A program made the position numbers and the translations under genes. Source: Palsa-883 sp963847615 (GTDB lineage: Bacteria; Pseudomonadota; Alphaproteobacteria; Acetobacterales; Acetobacteraceae). Taken from it: a stretch of DNA of 64,000 bases. Numbering within the stretch: position 1 is the stretch's first letter; every line of letters begins with the position of its first letter. Positions 28,173 to 35,959 of this stretch are shown piece after piece. The notes under the pieces are model-generated. The model was not told the DNA's origin. It worked only from the letters and a program-made list of their open reading frames with translations, and did not search any database. Location of the stretch: assembly GCA_963847615.1 (NCBI GenBank), contig CAWKAN010000017.1:434001-498000 (forward strand), written 5' to 3'.

Positions 28173-29594
28173 TTATCCGAACAGCACCTTTGCGGCGGCC
28201 TGGGCCGCGCCGATGAAGGGGGCCGGGAAGATGAAGAAGAACGTGGTGAACAGGGCGGTCACCGCGACGACGAAGGACAGCGACGCCGGGCGCCGGTCGA
28301 ACGCCTCAACCGGCGCGTCGAAATACATCACCTTGACGATGCGCAGGTAGTAGAACGCGCCCACCACGCTGGTCAGCACGCCGATGACGGCGAGCGCCCA
28401 CAGCCCGCTTTGGACGGCGGCGAGGAACACGTACAGCTTGCCGAAGAAGCCCGATAGCGGCGGGATGCCGGCCATCGAGAACATGAACACCGCCATCGCC
28501 ATCGCCAGGCCCGGATCGGTGCGCGCCAGCCCGCTGAGCTCGCTGATCTGCTCGACCGCCCGGCCGCGGCGGCGCATGGCGATGATGCAGGCGAAGGCCC
28601 CGGCGCTCATCGCCACGTAGACCACCAGGTAGACTAGCACGCCGCGGATGCCCTCGGGGGTGCCGGTGGCGAGGCCGATCAGCGCGTAGCCCATGTGGCC
28701 GATCGAGGAATAGGCCATCAGCCGCTTGATGTTGGTCTGCCCGATCGCCGCCAGCGCGCCGAGGATCATCGAGGCGAGCGAGACCAGGATGATCAGCAGT
28801 TGCCAGGCCCCCACCAGATGGCCGAACGGCGTTGCCATGACGCGCAGCAGCAGCGCCATCGCCGCGACCTTGGGGGCGGTGGCGAAGAACGCGGTGACGG
28901 CGGTGGGCGAGCCCTCGTAGACGTCCGGCGTCCACATATGGAACGGCACCGCGGAGATCTTGAAGATCAGGCCGGCGAGCACGAACACCAGACCGACGAT
29001 CAGCCCGGACGACGCGGCCGCGGGTTTGGCCAGTAGCTTGGCGAGCTGCGCGAAATCCATCGTGCCGGAGAAGCCGTAGACCAGCGAGATGCCGTACAGC
29101 AGCAGGCCGGAGGCGAGCGCGCCGAGGACGAAATACTTCAGTCCCGCCTCGGTCGAGCGCAGGTCGTCGCGCGCCCAGGCGGCGAGCACATACAGCGACA
29201 GCGATTGCAGCTCGAGCCCGAGATACAGCGTCATCATGTTGGACGCCGAGGCCATGATCATCATGCCGATCACGGCGAACAGCATCAGCACGGGGTATTC
29301 GAAGCGCGCCAGGCCCTCCTGCCGATTGAAGTCGAGCGACAGGATCAGCGCCAGCGCGGCGCCGGCCAGCAGCAGTTCTTTCATGAACAGGCTGAACGGA
29401 TCGACCACGAACTGGCCGTTGAAGCCGACGCCCGGGGTGCGCGAGGCGACCAGGATGGCGGCGATCAGGAAGCCGCCGAGGGCGAACATGCTGGCGAGAA
29501 AGCTGTTGTCCCCCTTGCGCAGCACGCCGAACAACAGGATCGCCATGCCGATGATCGACAGCACCAGTTCCGGTAGCGCGAGTGTCCAGTTCAT
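28173..29594 (-). CDS. nuoN: NADH-quinone oxidoreductase subunit N
   Basis: Proton-pumping antiporter-like membrane subunit of complex I, 473 aa. The open frame continues far upstream, but the ATG at 29594 shares one base with the nuoM TGA (TGATG) and gives the proper N-terminus MNWTLALPELVLSIIGMAIL. Conserved elements: LGLELQSLSLYVLAAW, KYFVLGALASGLLLYG, FKISAVPFHMWTPDVYEGSP (with the functional Lys and His) and TNIKRLMAYSSIGHMGYALI. Last gene of the nuo cluster, followed by coaX. Confidence 0.96.
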   Translation of the reverse strand: MNWTLALPELVLSIIGMAILLFGVLRKGDNSFLASMFALGGFLIAAILVASRTPGVGFNGQFVVDPFSLFMKELLLAGAALALILSLDFNRQEGLARFEYPVLMLFAVIGMMIMASASNMMTLYLGLELQSLSLYVLAAWARDDLRSTEAGLKYFVLGALASGLLLYGISLVYGFSGTMDFAQLAKLLAKPAAASSGLIVGLVFVLAGLIFKISAVPFHMWTPDVYEGSPTAVTAFFATAPKVAAMALLLRVMATPFGHLVGAWQLLIILVSLASMILGALAAIGQTNIKRLMAYSSIGHMGYALIGLATGTPEGIRGVLVYLVVYVAMSAGAFACIIAMRRRGRAVEQISELSGLARTDPGLAMAMAVFMFSMAGIPPLSGFFGKLYVFLAAVQSGLWALAVIGVLTSVVGAFYYLRIVKVMYFDAPVEAFDRRPASLSFVVAVTALFTTFFFIFPAPFIGAAQAAAKVLFG

Positions 29595-31162
29595 CAGTGC
29601 AGGATCCCCGCAAGCTTGACGGCGTGGGAAAGCGTGACCGCGTCGGGCAGCCTGGCCACATCCGTCGCATGTGCCGCCATCGCCTGGGTGTGGTGCTGCA
29701 CCATCGAGGCCACCGAGGCGTCGAAGAAGCTGGTGAAGCTCGTCGGGTAGATCCCCATCCACAGCGTGAGCAGCGCCAGCGGCGCGAAGATCGCGATCTC
29801 GCGCGGCGACAGGTCCAGGATGCCGCGCAGATCGACCTTGGTGAGCCGGCCGAAGATCACGCGGCGATACAGGAACAGCGTATAGACGGCGCCCAGGATC
29901 ATCCCCAGGCCGCCCAGCAACGCCAGCCAGAAATTCACCTGCAGCGCGCCGACGATGACCAGGAACTCGCCGACGAAGCCCGAGGTGCCGGGCAGCCCGA
30001 CCGAGGCCAGGCTGAACAGCATGAACACCAGGGCATAGACCGGCATGCGATCGGCCAGGCCGCCGTAGCGGGCGATCTCGCGCGTGTGAACACGGTCGTA
30101 GACGACGCCGACGATCAGGAACAGCGCGCCGGAGACGATGCCGTGCGACAGCATCTGGAACATCGCGCCCTGGATGCCCTGGACGTTGAAGGTGAAGATG
30201 CCGATCGTGACCACGCCCATGTGGGCGACCGAGGAATAGGCGATCAGCTTCTTCATGTCCTCCTGCGCGAAGGCGACCAGCGAGGTGTAGATCACCGCCA
30301 CCACCGACAGGGTGAAGATGAACGGCGCGAACGAAGCCGAGGCGATTGGCAGCATCGGCACCGAGAAGCGCAGGAAGCCGTAGGCGCCCATCTTCAACAG
30401 CACCCCGGCCAGGATGACCGAGCCGGCGGTCGGCGCCTCGACATGCGCATCGGGCAGCCAGGTGTGCACCGGCCACATCGGCACCTTCACCGCGAACGAG
30501 GCGAAGAAGGCCAGGAACAGCCAGGTCTGCATCCCCGGCGGGAACGACGTCTTCAGCAGCACGGTGATGTCCGACGTGCCGGCCTGGAACCACATCGCCA
30601 GCAGCGCCAGCAGCATCAGCACCGAGCCGGTCAGCGTGAACAGGAAGAACTTGAACGCGGAATAGACCCGCCGCGGCCCGCCCCACACCCCGATGATCAG
30701 GAACATCGGGATCAGCACGCCCTCGAAGAAGATGTAGAACACCACGAAGTCGAGCGCGCAGAACATGCCCACCATCATCGTCTCGAGGATGAGGAAGGTG
30801 ATCATGTATTCACGCACCGAGCGGGTGATGGTGTCCCAGCTCGCCAGGATGCAGATCGGCGTCAGCACCGTGGACAACAGCACGAACAGTACCGAGATGC
30901 CGTCGACGCCCATCTTGTAACCGACGCCGTAGTCCGGCAGCCATTTCACGTCTTCGATGAACTGGAAGCCGCCATCGGTCGGGTCGAACCTGACCCACAG
31001 GATCAGCGACAAGGCCAGCACGATCAGGCTGGTCCACAGCGCGGTCCAGCGCGCGTTGGCGGCGACGGTGGCCTCGTCGCCGCGCACCGACAGGATCACC
31101 AGGCAGCCGACCATCGGCAGCCAGGTGATGAGCGAAAGGATCGGGAAACCCGCGGCGTTCAT
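29594..31162 (-). CDS. nuoM: NADH-quinone oxidoreductase subunit M
   Basis: Antiporter-like proton channel subunit of complex I, 522 aa with many transmembrane helices. Conserved elements: FFEGVLIPMFLIIGVWGG, FAVKVPMWPVHTWLPDAHVE (functional Lys and HTWLPDAH), EDMKKLIAYSSVAHMGVVTI and GLPGTSGFVGEFLVI. It starts 7 bp after nuoL and overlaps nuoN by one base. Confidence 0.96.
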   Translation of the reverse strand: MNAAGFPILSLITWLPMVGCLVILSVRGDEATVAANARWTALWTSLIVLALSLILWVRFDPTDGGFQFIEDVKWLPDYGVGYKMGVDGISVLFVLLSTVLTPICILASWDTITRSVREYMITFLILETMMVGMFCALDFVVFYIFFEGVLIPMFLIIGVWGGPRRVYSAFKFFLFTLTGSVLMLLALLAMWFQAGTSDITVLLKTSFPPGMQTWLFLAFFASFAVKVPMWPVHTWLPDAHVEAPTAGSVILAGVLLKMGAYGFLRFSVPMLPIASASFAPFIFTLSVVAVIYTSLVAFAQEDMKKLIAYSSVAHMGVVTIGIFTFNVQGIQGAMFQMLSHGIVSGALFLIVGVVYDRVHTREIARYGGLADRMPVYALVFMLFSLASVGLPGTSGFVGEFLVIVGALQVNFWLALLGGLGMILGAVYTLFLYRRVIFGRLTKVDLRGILDLSPREIAIFAPLALLTLWMGIYPTSFTSFFDASVASMVQHHTQAMAAHATDVARLPDAVTLSHAVKLAGILH

Positions 31163-31169
31163 ATCGGCA

Positions 31170-33101
31170 TCACCGGAACAACAGGAACACGCCGATCAGC
31201 GCCACCACGCCGATCAGCATCGAGAACGCATAGGCCGCGAGGTTGCCGGTCTGCAGCTTCACCACCTGCTCCGAGGAGTCGGTGGCGAGTGTCGCCAGCC
31301 CGTTCGGCACGCCATCGATCAGCGTGGCATCGCCGATCTGCCACAGGGCGCGCGCCAGCCGGATCATCGGCTGCACGAGGACCCGATCGTACAGCTCGTC
31401 GAAATACCATTTGTTGAGCAGGAACTGGTAGACGCCCGGGAAGGCGGTGGCCAGTCGGTGCGGCAGCAGCGGGTTGGCGATGTACATGACGTAGGCCAGC
31501 GCGATCCCACCCAGGCCGCAGACCAGCGGCGCGTAATCGACCCAGGCCGGCACGTGCTCGATCGCCGCCAGCACGTGGTTGTTGGCGGCCGCGAAGATGC
31601 TGCCGTCCCAGAATGCCGGCCAGGCCTCGCCGATGAACGTGCTGTCCAGCGCCTTGCCGGCGACCACCGCGCCGATCGCCAGCAGCACCAGCGGCACCAG
31701 CATCACCGCCGGGCTTTCGTGCACGTGCGCCATCACGTGGTGGTCGGCGCGCGACTTGCCGTGGAAGGTCATGAACAGCAGCCGCCAGGAGTAGAACGCG
31801 GTCAGGAACGCCGCCAGAACGGTGCAGACGAAGCCGTACATGCCGACCCCGGTGCCGGCGGCGTAGGCGGCGGAGACGATGGCGTCCTTGGAGTAGGAAC
31901 CGGCGAATGGCGGGATGCCGGCGAGCGACAGGCTGCCGATCCACATCACCGCGCAGGTCCACGGGATCAGCCGCCCCAGCCCGCCCATCTTGCGCATGTC
32001 CTGCTCGTCCGACATCGCGTGGATCACCGAGCCGGCCGCCAGGAACAGCAGCGCCTTGAAGAAGGCATGGGTGATCAGGTGGAACACCGAGGCCTGATAG
32101 GCGCCGACGCCGGCGGCGGTGAACATGTAGCCGAGCTGCGAGCAGGTCGAGTAGGCGATCACCCGCTTGATGTCGTTCTGGGTGCAGCCGACCGTCGCGG
32201 CGAACAGCGCGGTGGAGGCGCCGACGATCGTCACCATGCCCAGCGCGAACGGCGCGTATTCCAGCAGCGGCGACATGCGCGCCATCAGGAACACGCCGGC
32301 GGTCACCATCGTCGCGGCATGGATCAGCGCGGAGACCGGGGTCGGGCCCTCCATCGCGTCGGGCAGCCAGACATGCAGGAACAATTGCGCCGACTTGCCC
32401 ATCGCGCCGATGAACAGCAGCACGCCGATCACCTCGAAGGCGGGGAACGTCGTGCCGAACAGCCGGTAGGTGTCGGCCTGGTGCGCCGCGATGGCGCCGA
32501 AGATGGTGGGGAAATCGAGCGAGCCGAACTTCAGGAAGATCAGCGCCAGCCCGACCGCGAAGGGCAGGTCGGCGATGCGGTTGACGACGAACGCCTTGAT
32601 CGCCGCGGCGCAGGCCGAGGGGCGGTCGTACCAGTAGCCGATCAGCAGGTAGGAGCAGAGGCCCACGCCTTCCCAGCCGAAGAACAACTGCACCAGGTTG
32701 TCGGCCGAGACCAGCATCAGCATGGCGAAGCTGAACAGCGAGAGGTAGGCGAAGAACCGATACCTCGGGTAGCTGTCGTGCGCCATGTAACCGATCGAAT
32801 AGACGTGGATCAGCATGGCAACGAACGACACCATCGCCACCATGACGGCCGCCAGCATGTCGTAGCGCAGCGCCCAGGCGATGTGGAACTGCCCGACATC
32901 GATCCAGGTGGCGACCGGGACCACGCCCGGATCGGCGGCGCCGGCGGCGAGCTGGAAGCAGGCGAGCGGACCGCAGATCGCCGCGACCACCATGCCGGTG
33001 ACGGCGGCGCCCATGGCGGCGCGATCGCCGATCGCCCGGCCCAGCAGGCCGGAGATCAGCGCGCCGACCAGCGGCGCGAAGACGGCAACGGCGTAGATCA
33101 T
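31170..33101 (-). CDS. nuoL: NADH-quinone oxidoreductase subunit L
   Basis: Largest antiporter-like subunit of complex I (643 aa), with the lateral amphipathic helix toward its end. The ATG at 33101 gives the correct N-terminus MIYAVAVFAPLVGALISGL; an open frame upstream to 33203 was not used. Conserved elements: FFGWEGVGLCSYLLIGYWY, KSAQLFLHVWLPDAMEGPTP (functional Lys and HVWLPDAMEGPTPVSAL) and QNDIKRVIAYSTCSQLGYMF. A 157-bp gap with a GC-rich hairpin separates it from nuoK, the largest gap in the second half of the operon. Confidence 0.96.
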   Translation of the reverse strand: MIYAVAVFAPLVGALISGLLGRAIGDRAAMGAAVTGMVVAAICGPLACFQLAAGAADPGVVPVATWIDVGQFHIAWALRYDMLAAVMVAMVSFVAMLIHVYSIGYMAHDSYPRYRFFAYLSLFSFAMLMLVSADNLVQLFFGWEGVGLCSYLLIGYWYDRPSACAAAIKAFVVNRIADLPFAVGLALIFLKFGSLDFPTIFGAIAAHQADTYRLFGTTFPAFEVIGVLLFIGAMGKSAQLFLHVWLPDAMEGPTPVSALIHAATMVTAGVFLMARMSPLLEYAPFALGMVTIVGASTALFAATVGCTQNDIKRVIAYSTCSQLGYMFTAAGVGAYQASVFHLITHAFFKALLFLAAGSVIHAMSDEQDMRKMGGLGRLIPWTCAVMWIGSLSLAGIPPFAGSYSKDAIVSAAYAAGTGVGMYGFVCTVLAAFLTAFYSWRLLFMTFHGKSRADHHVMAHVHESPAVMLVPLVLLAIGAVVAGKALDSTFIGEAWPAFWDGSIFAAANNHVLAAIEHVPAWVDYAPLVCGLGGIALAYVMYIANPLLPHRLATAFPGVYQFLLNKWYFDELYDRVLVQPMIRLARALWQIGDATLIDGVPNGLATLATDSSEQVVKLQTGNLAAYAFSMLIGVVALIGVFLLFR

Positions 33102-33258
33102 GCGCGTCCTCCGCCGGTCCGCTTCGGTTGCCGCGCCATGGCCGGCCCTGGCCCGGCCATGCACGGGATTGCTTGCCCCCGGCTCATTGTGGCGGACCGG
33201 CACACGGCCGGCCGTGACGCAAGCAGCGCGGCGGCGGAAGTCACACTGGTCACTGCCA

Positions 33259-33576
33259 CTAGCCCTTCATCAACGTCACGTCCTCGACCTGGATCGAGCC
33301 GCGGTTGCGGAAATAGACCAGCACGATCGCCAGGCCGATCGCCGCCTCGGCCGCGGCGACGGTCAGCACGAACATCGCCATCACCTGCCCGGCCAGGTCG
33401 CCCAGCGCCGCGGAGAACGCCACCAGGTTGAGGGTGACCGCGAGCAGGATCAGCTCGATCGACATCATGATGACGATGACGTTCTTGCGGTTGAGGAAGA
33501 TGCCGAACACGCCCAGCACCAGCAGGATCGCGCTGACCACCAGGTAATGGCCGAGGCCGACCGCCATCATGCCCAT
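33259..33576 (-). CDS. nuoK: NADH-quinone oxidoreductase subunit K
   Basis: Small membrane subunit of complex I, 105 aa with three helices: GLGHYLVVSAILLVLGVFGI, the Glu-bearing VIVIMMSIELILLAVTLNLV, and AEAAIGLAIVLVYFRNRGSI. Both membrane Glu residues needed for the proton path are present. The start at 33576 (MGMMAVGL) was chosen over the longer frame because NuoK proteins begin just before the first helix; 33570 is also possible. A 73-bp gap from nuoJ holds short repeats of a CCATCGGCTTGCAT-type unit. Confidence 0.94.
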   Translation of the reverse strand: MGMMAVGLGHYLVVSAILLVLGVFGIFLNRKNVIVIMMSIELILLAVTLNLVAFSAALGDLAGQVMAMFVLTVAAAEAAIGLAIVLVYFRNRGSIQVEDVTLMKG

Positions 33577-33589
33577 CGCGTCAACTCCA

Positions 33590-33652
33590 TCGCATCGGTG
33601 CGGGTCCGGTCGGCTTGGGTTCCATCGGCTTGCATCCCATCGGCTTGCATCA
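33590..33652. repeat. Short imperfect tandem repeat between nuoJ and nuoK
   Basis: Four diverged copies of a 14-17-base unit (CATCGGTGCGGGTCCGGT, CGGCTTGGGTTCCAT, CGGCTTGCATCCCAT, CGGCTTGCATCACCG) fill the nuoJ-nuoK gap. Same style as the degenerate repeats at other gene junctions in this window. No secondary structure of note. Confidence 0.6.
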
Positions 33653-34360
33653 CCGCACCTCCGGGGCATGCTGCGCGCCGTGGCCGTGGCCGCCCGCTTC
33701 GGCATGCGCGGGTTCCGGCGCGGGTTCGGGCGGCTTCGGGCGGTAGATGCCAAGCTCGTTCACCCCGGCGCCGACCCGGACCTCGACCAGTTCCATCGTT
33801 TCGGCCACGGTGCGCGCGGTCTGGTCGCGAATGACCTGATGGCGCGAGGTGCGACGATCGCGCAAGGTCAGCACGATGGCGCCGATCATCGCCACCAGCA
33901 GCACCAGGCCGGCGGCCTGGAACAGGAAGATGTAGTCGGTATAGAGGATGTCGCCGAGCGCCTGGGTGTTGCTGATCGCCGGCGCCGGCGAGGCGCGCAG
34001 CGTGGCCGCGCCGATGGCGAATTTCCAGCCCAGGGCGACCGACAGGATCTCGATGAACAGCACCGCGCCGAGCGCCGCGCCGATCGGCAGGTAGCGCTGG
34101 AACCCACTGCGCAGCTCGGCGAAGTTCACGTCGAGCATCATCACGACGAACAGGAACAGCACGGCGACCGCGCCGACATAGACGATGATCAGCACCATCG
34201 CCAGGAACTCGGCCCCGGCGATCAGGAACAGCGCCGCGGCGTTGAAGAACGCCAGGATCAGGAACAGCACCGAGTGCACCGGATTGCGCGCGCTGACCAC
34301 CATCGCCGAGGCGGCGAGCAGGATCACGGCGAACAGGTAGAAGAAGATCGTGGCGATCAT
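33650..34360 (-). CDS. nuoJ: NADH-quinone oxidoreductase subunit J
   Basis: Membrane subunit of complex I, 236 aa. Five hydrophobic segments are visible, including MIATIFFYLFAVILLAASAM at the start, AEFLAMVLIIVYVGAVAVLF (the conserved pi-bulge helix region) and FQAAGLVLLVAMIGAIVLTL. The tail after residue 175 is hydrophilic and ends in a His/Ala/Pro-rich stretch (EPAHAEAGGHGHGAQHAP), longer than E. coli NuoJ but usual for alphaproteobacteria. The start at 34360 overlaps the nuoI stop by 4 bp; upstream codons in the frame add a non-conserved leader. Confidence 0.94.
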   Translation of the reverse strand: MIATIFFYLFAVILLAASAMVVSARNPVHSVLFLILAFFNAAALFLIAGAEFLAMVLIIVYVGAVAVLFLFVVMMLDVNFAELRSGFQRYLPIGAALGAVLFIEILSVALGWKFAIGAATLRASPAPAISNTQALGDILYTDYIFLFQAAGLVLLVAMIGAIVLTLRDRRTSRHQVIRDQTARTVAETMELVEVRVGAGVNELGIYRPKPPEPAPEPAHAEAGGHGHGAQHAPEVR

Positions 34361-34845
34361 CGGTAGGGCGCGTCCAGTTCCAGCCGCTTGGCAAGCTCGG
34401 GTTCCCAACGGTCGCCGTTCGCCAGCAGCTTGTCCTTGTTATACATCAACTCCTCGCGCGTCTCGGTGGCGTATTCGAAGTTCGGCCCTTCGACGATGGC
34501 GTCCACCGGGCACGCCTCCTCGCACAATCCGCAGAAGATGCACTTGGTCATGTCGATGTCGTAGCGCGTGGTGCGGCGCGAGCCGTCGTCGCGCGGCTCG
34601 GCCTCGATGGTGATCGCCTGCGCCGGGCAGACCGCCTCGCACAGCTTGCAGGCGATGCAGCGCTCCTCGCCGTTCGGGTAGCGGCGCAACGCGTGCTCGC
34701 CCTTGAAGCGCGGGCTGAGCGGGCCCTTCTCGTACGGGTAGTTGATCGTCGCCTTCGGCTTGAAGAAGAAGCGCATGGTCAGCGCCATGCCGGACAGCAA
34801 CTCCGACAGCAGCAGGCTGCGGGCGGTACGATCGATGAACGCCAT
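34357..34845 (-). CDS. nuoI: NADH-quinone oxidoreductase subunit I
   Basis: Peripheral-arm subunit carrying clusters N6a and N6b of complex I, 162 aa. Two complete 4Fe-4S motifs: CIACKLCEAVCPAQAI (about residues 62-77) and CIFCGLCEEACPVDAI (about 101-116). The N-terminus (RTARSLLLSELLSGMALTMR) is the amphipathic segment that lies on the membrane. The 64-bp gap to nuoH upstream is free of genes. Length matches alphaproteobacterial NuoI. Confidence 0.97.
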   Translation of the reverse strand: MAFIDRTARSLLLSELLSGMALTMRFFFKPKATINYPYEKGPLSPRFKGEHALRRYPNGEERCIACKLCEAVCPAQAITIEAEPRDDGSRRTTRYDIDMTKCIFCGLCEEACPVDAIVEGPNFEYATETREELMYNKDKLLANGDRWEPELAKRLELDAPYR

Positions 34846-34909
34846 CGCTTACTCCTCCGCCGACAGTGCATCGCCGACCCGGAGGCCGGCCATGACGGTG
34901 GGGTTGATC

Positions 34910-35953
34910 TCACACGCCATGGCTGAACACCCCCGCGTGGATCATGGTCATCACCCCCGCCGTCAGCACCAGCCAGAGCAGCGAGAACGGCAGGAACACC
35001 TTCCAGCCGAGCCGCATGAGCTGGTCGTAGCGGTAGCGCGGGAAGGGCGCGCGCGCCCACAGGAAGAAGAACAGCACGACGCAGATCTTCAGGATGAACC
35101 AGATCGGCCCCGGCACCCAGGTGAACGGCGCCACCCCGAACGGCGCCAGCCAGCCGCCCAGGAACAGGATCGTCGTCATCGCGCTCATCAGGAACATGTT
35201 GGCGTATTCGCCGAGGAAGAACAGCGCGAAGCTCATCGAGGAATATTCGACGAAGAACCCGGCGACGATCTCGCTCTCGCCCTCGGGCAGGTCGAACGGC
35301 GGGCGGTTGGTCTCCGCCAGGGTCGAAATGAAGAAGATGATGAACATCGGGAACAGCGGGATGCAGAACCACACGGTCCGCTGCGCCAGCACGATCTCGG
35401 TCAGGTTCAGGCTGCCGGCGACGAGCACCACGGTGACGATGACGAAGCCCATCGAGACCTCGTAGCTCACCATCTGCGCCGCGCTGCGCAGCGCGCCGAA
35501 GAAGGCGTATTTCGAGTTCGACGCCCAGCCCGCGATGATCACGCCATAGACGCCGAGCGAGGAGATCGCAAACAGGTACAACACGCCGACATTGATGTCG
35601 GCGATCGCCCAGCCGTTGTTCACCGGGATCACCGCCCAGGCGATCATCGCCAGCGAGAAGGTCAGCATCGGCGCCATCAGGAACAGCAGCGGATTGCTGC
35701 CTGACGGGATGATCGTCTCCTTCATGATCATCTTCAGCGCGTCGGCGAAGGGCTGCAGCAGGCCGAACGGACCGACGACGTTGGGTCCTTTGCGCAACTG
35801 CATCGCCGCCAGCACCTTGCGCTCGGCATAGGTCAGGTAGGCGACGCCGACCAGCAGCGGCACCAGCAGCGCCAGTGCCTGGATGACGACCAGCACGACG
35901 TGGCCGATGGGCGTGTGCAACAGGGCGATGATCTCGGCGAGGATGTCGGCCAT
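34910..35953 (-). CDS. nuoH: NADH-quinone oxidoreductase subunit H
   Basis: Membrane subunit joining the peripheral and membrane arms and shaping the quinone site; 347 aa with about eight helices. Conserved elements: YLTYAERKVLAAMQLRKGPN, VGPFGLLQPFADALKMIMKE (quinone-site loop) and FDLPEGESEIVAGFFVEYSS with the conserved acidic residues. A second universal motif, RYRYDQLMRLGWKVFLPFSL, precedes the last helix. nuoG ends 6 bp upstream. Confidence 0.96.
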   Translation of the reverse strand: MADILAEIIALLHTPIGHVVLVVIQALALLVPLLVGVAYLTYAERKVLAAMQLRKGPNVVGPFGLLQPFADALKMIMKETIIPSGSNPLLFLMAPMLTFSLAMIAWAVIPVNNGWAIADINVGVLYLFAISSLGVYGVIIAGWASNSKYAFFGALRSAAQMVSYEVSMGFVIVTVVLVAGSLNLTEIVLAQRTVWFCIPLFPMFIIFFISTLAETNRPPFDLPEGESEIVAGFFVEYSSMSFALFFLGEYANMFLMSAMTTILFLGGWLAPFGVAPFTWVPGPIWFILKICVVLFFFLWARAPFPRYRYDQLMRLGWKVFLPFSLLWLVLTAGVMTMIHAGVFSHGV

Positions 35954-35959
35954 GGGGCG

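Noticed and set aside
29582..33431. Long plus-strand open frames opposite nuoM and nuoL
   Set aside because: Antisense shadows; the minus strand encodes complete complex I subunits.
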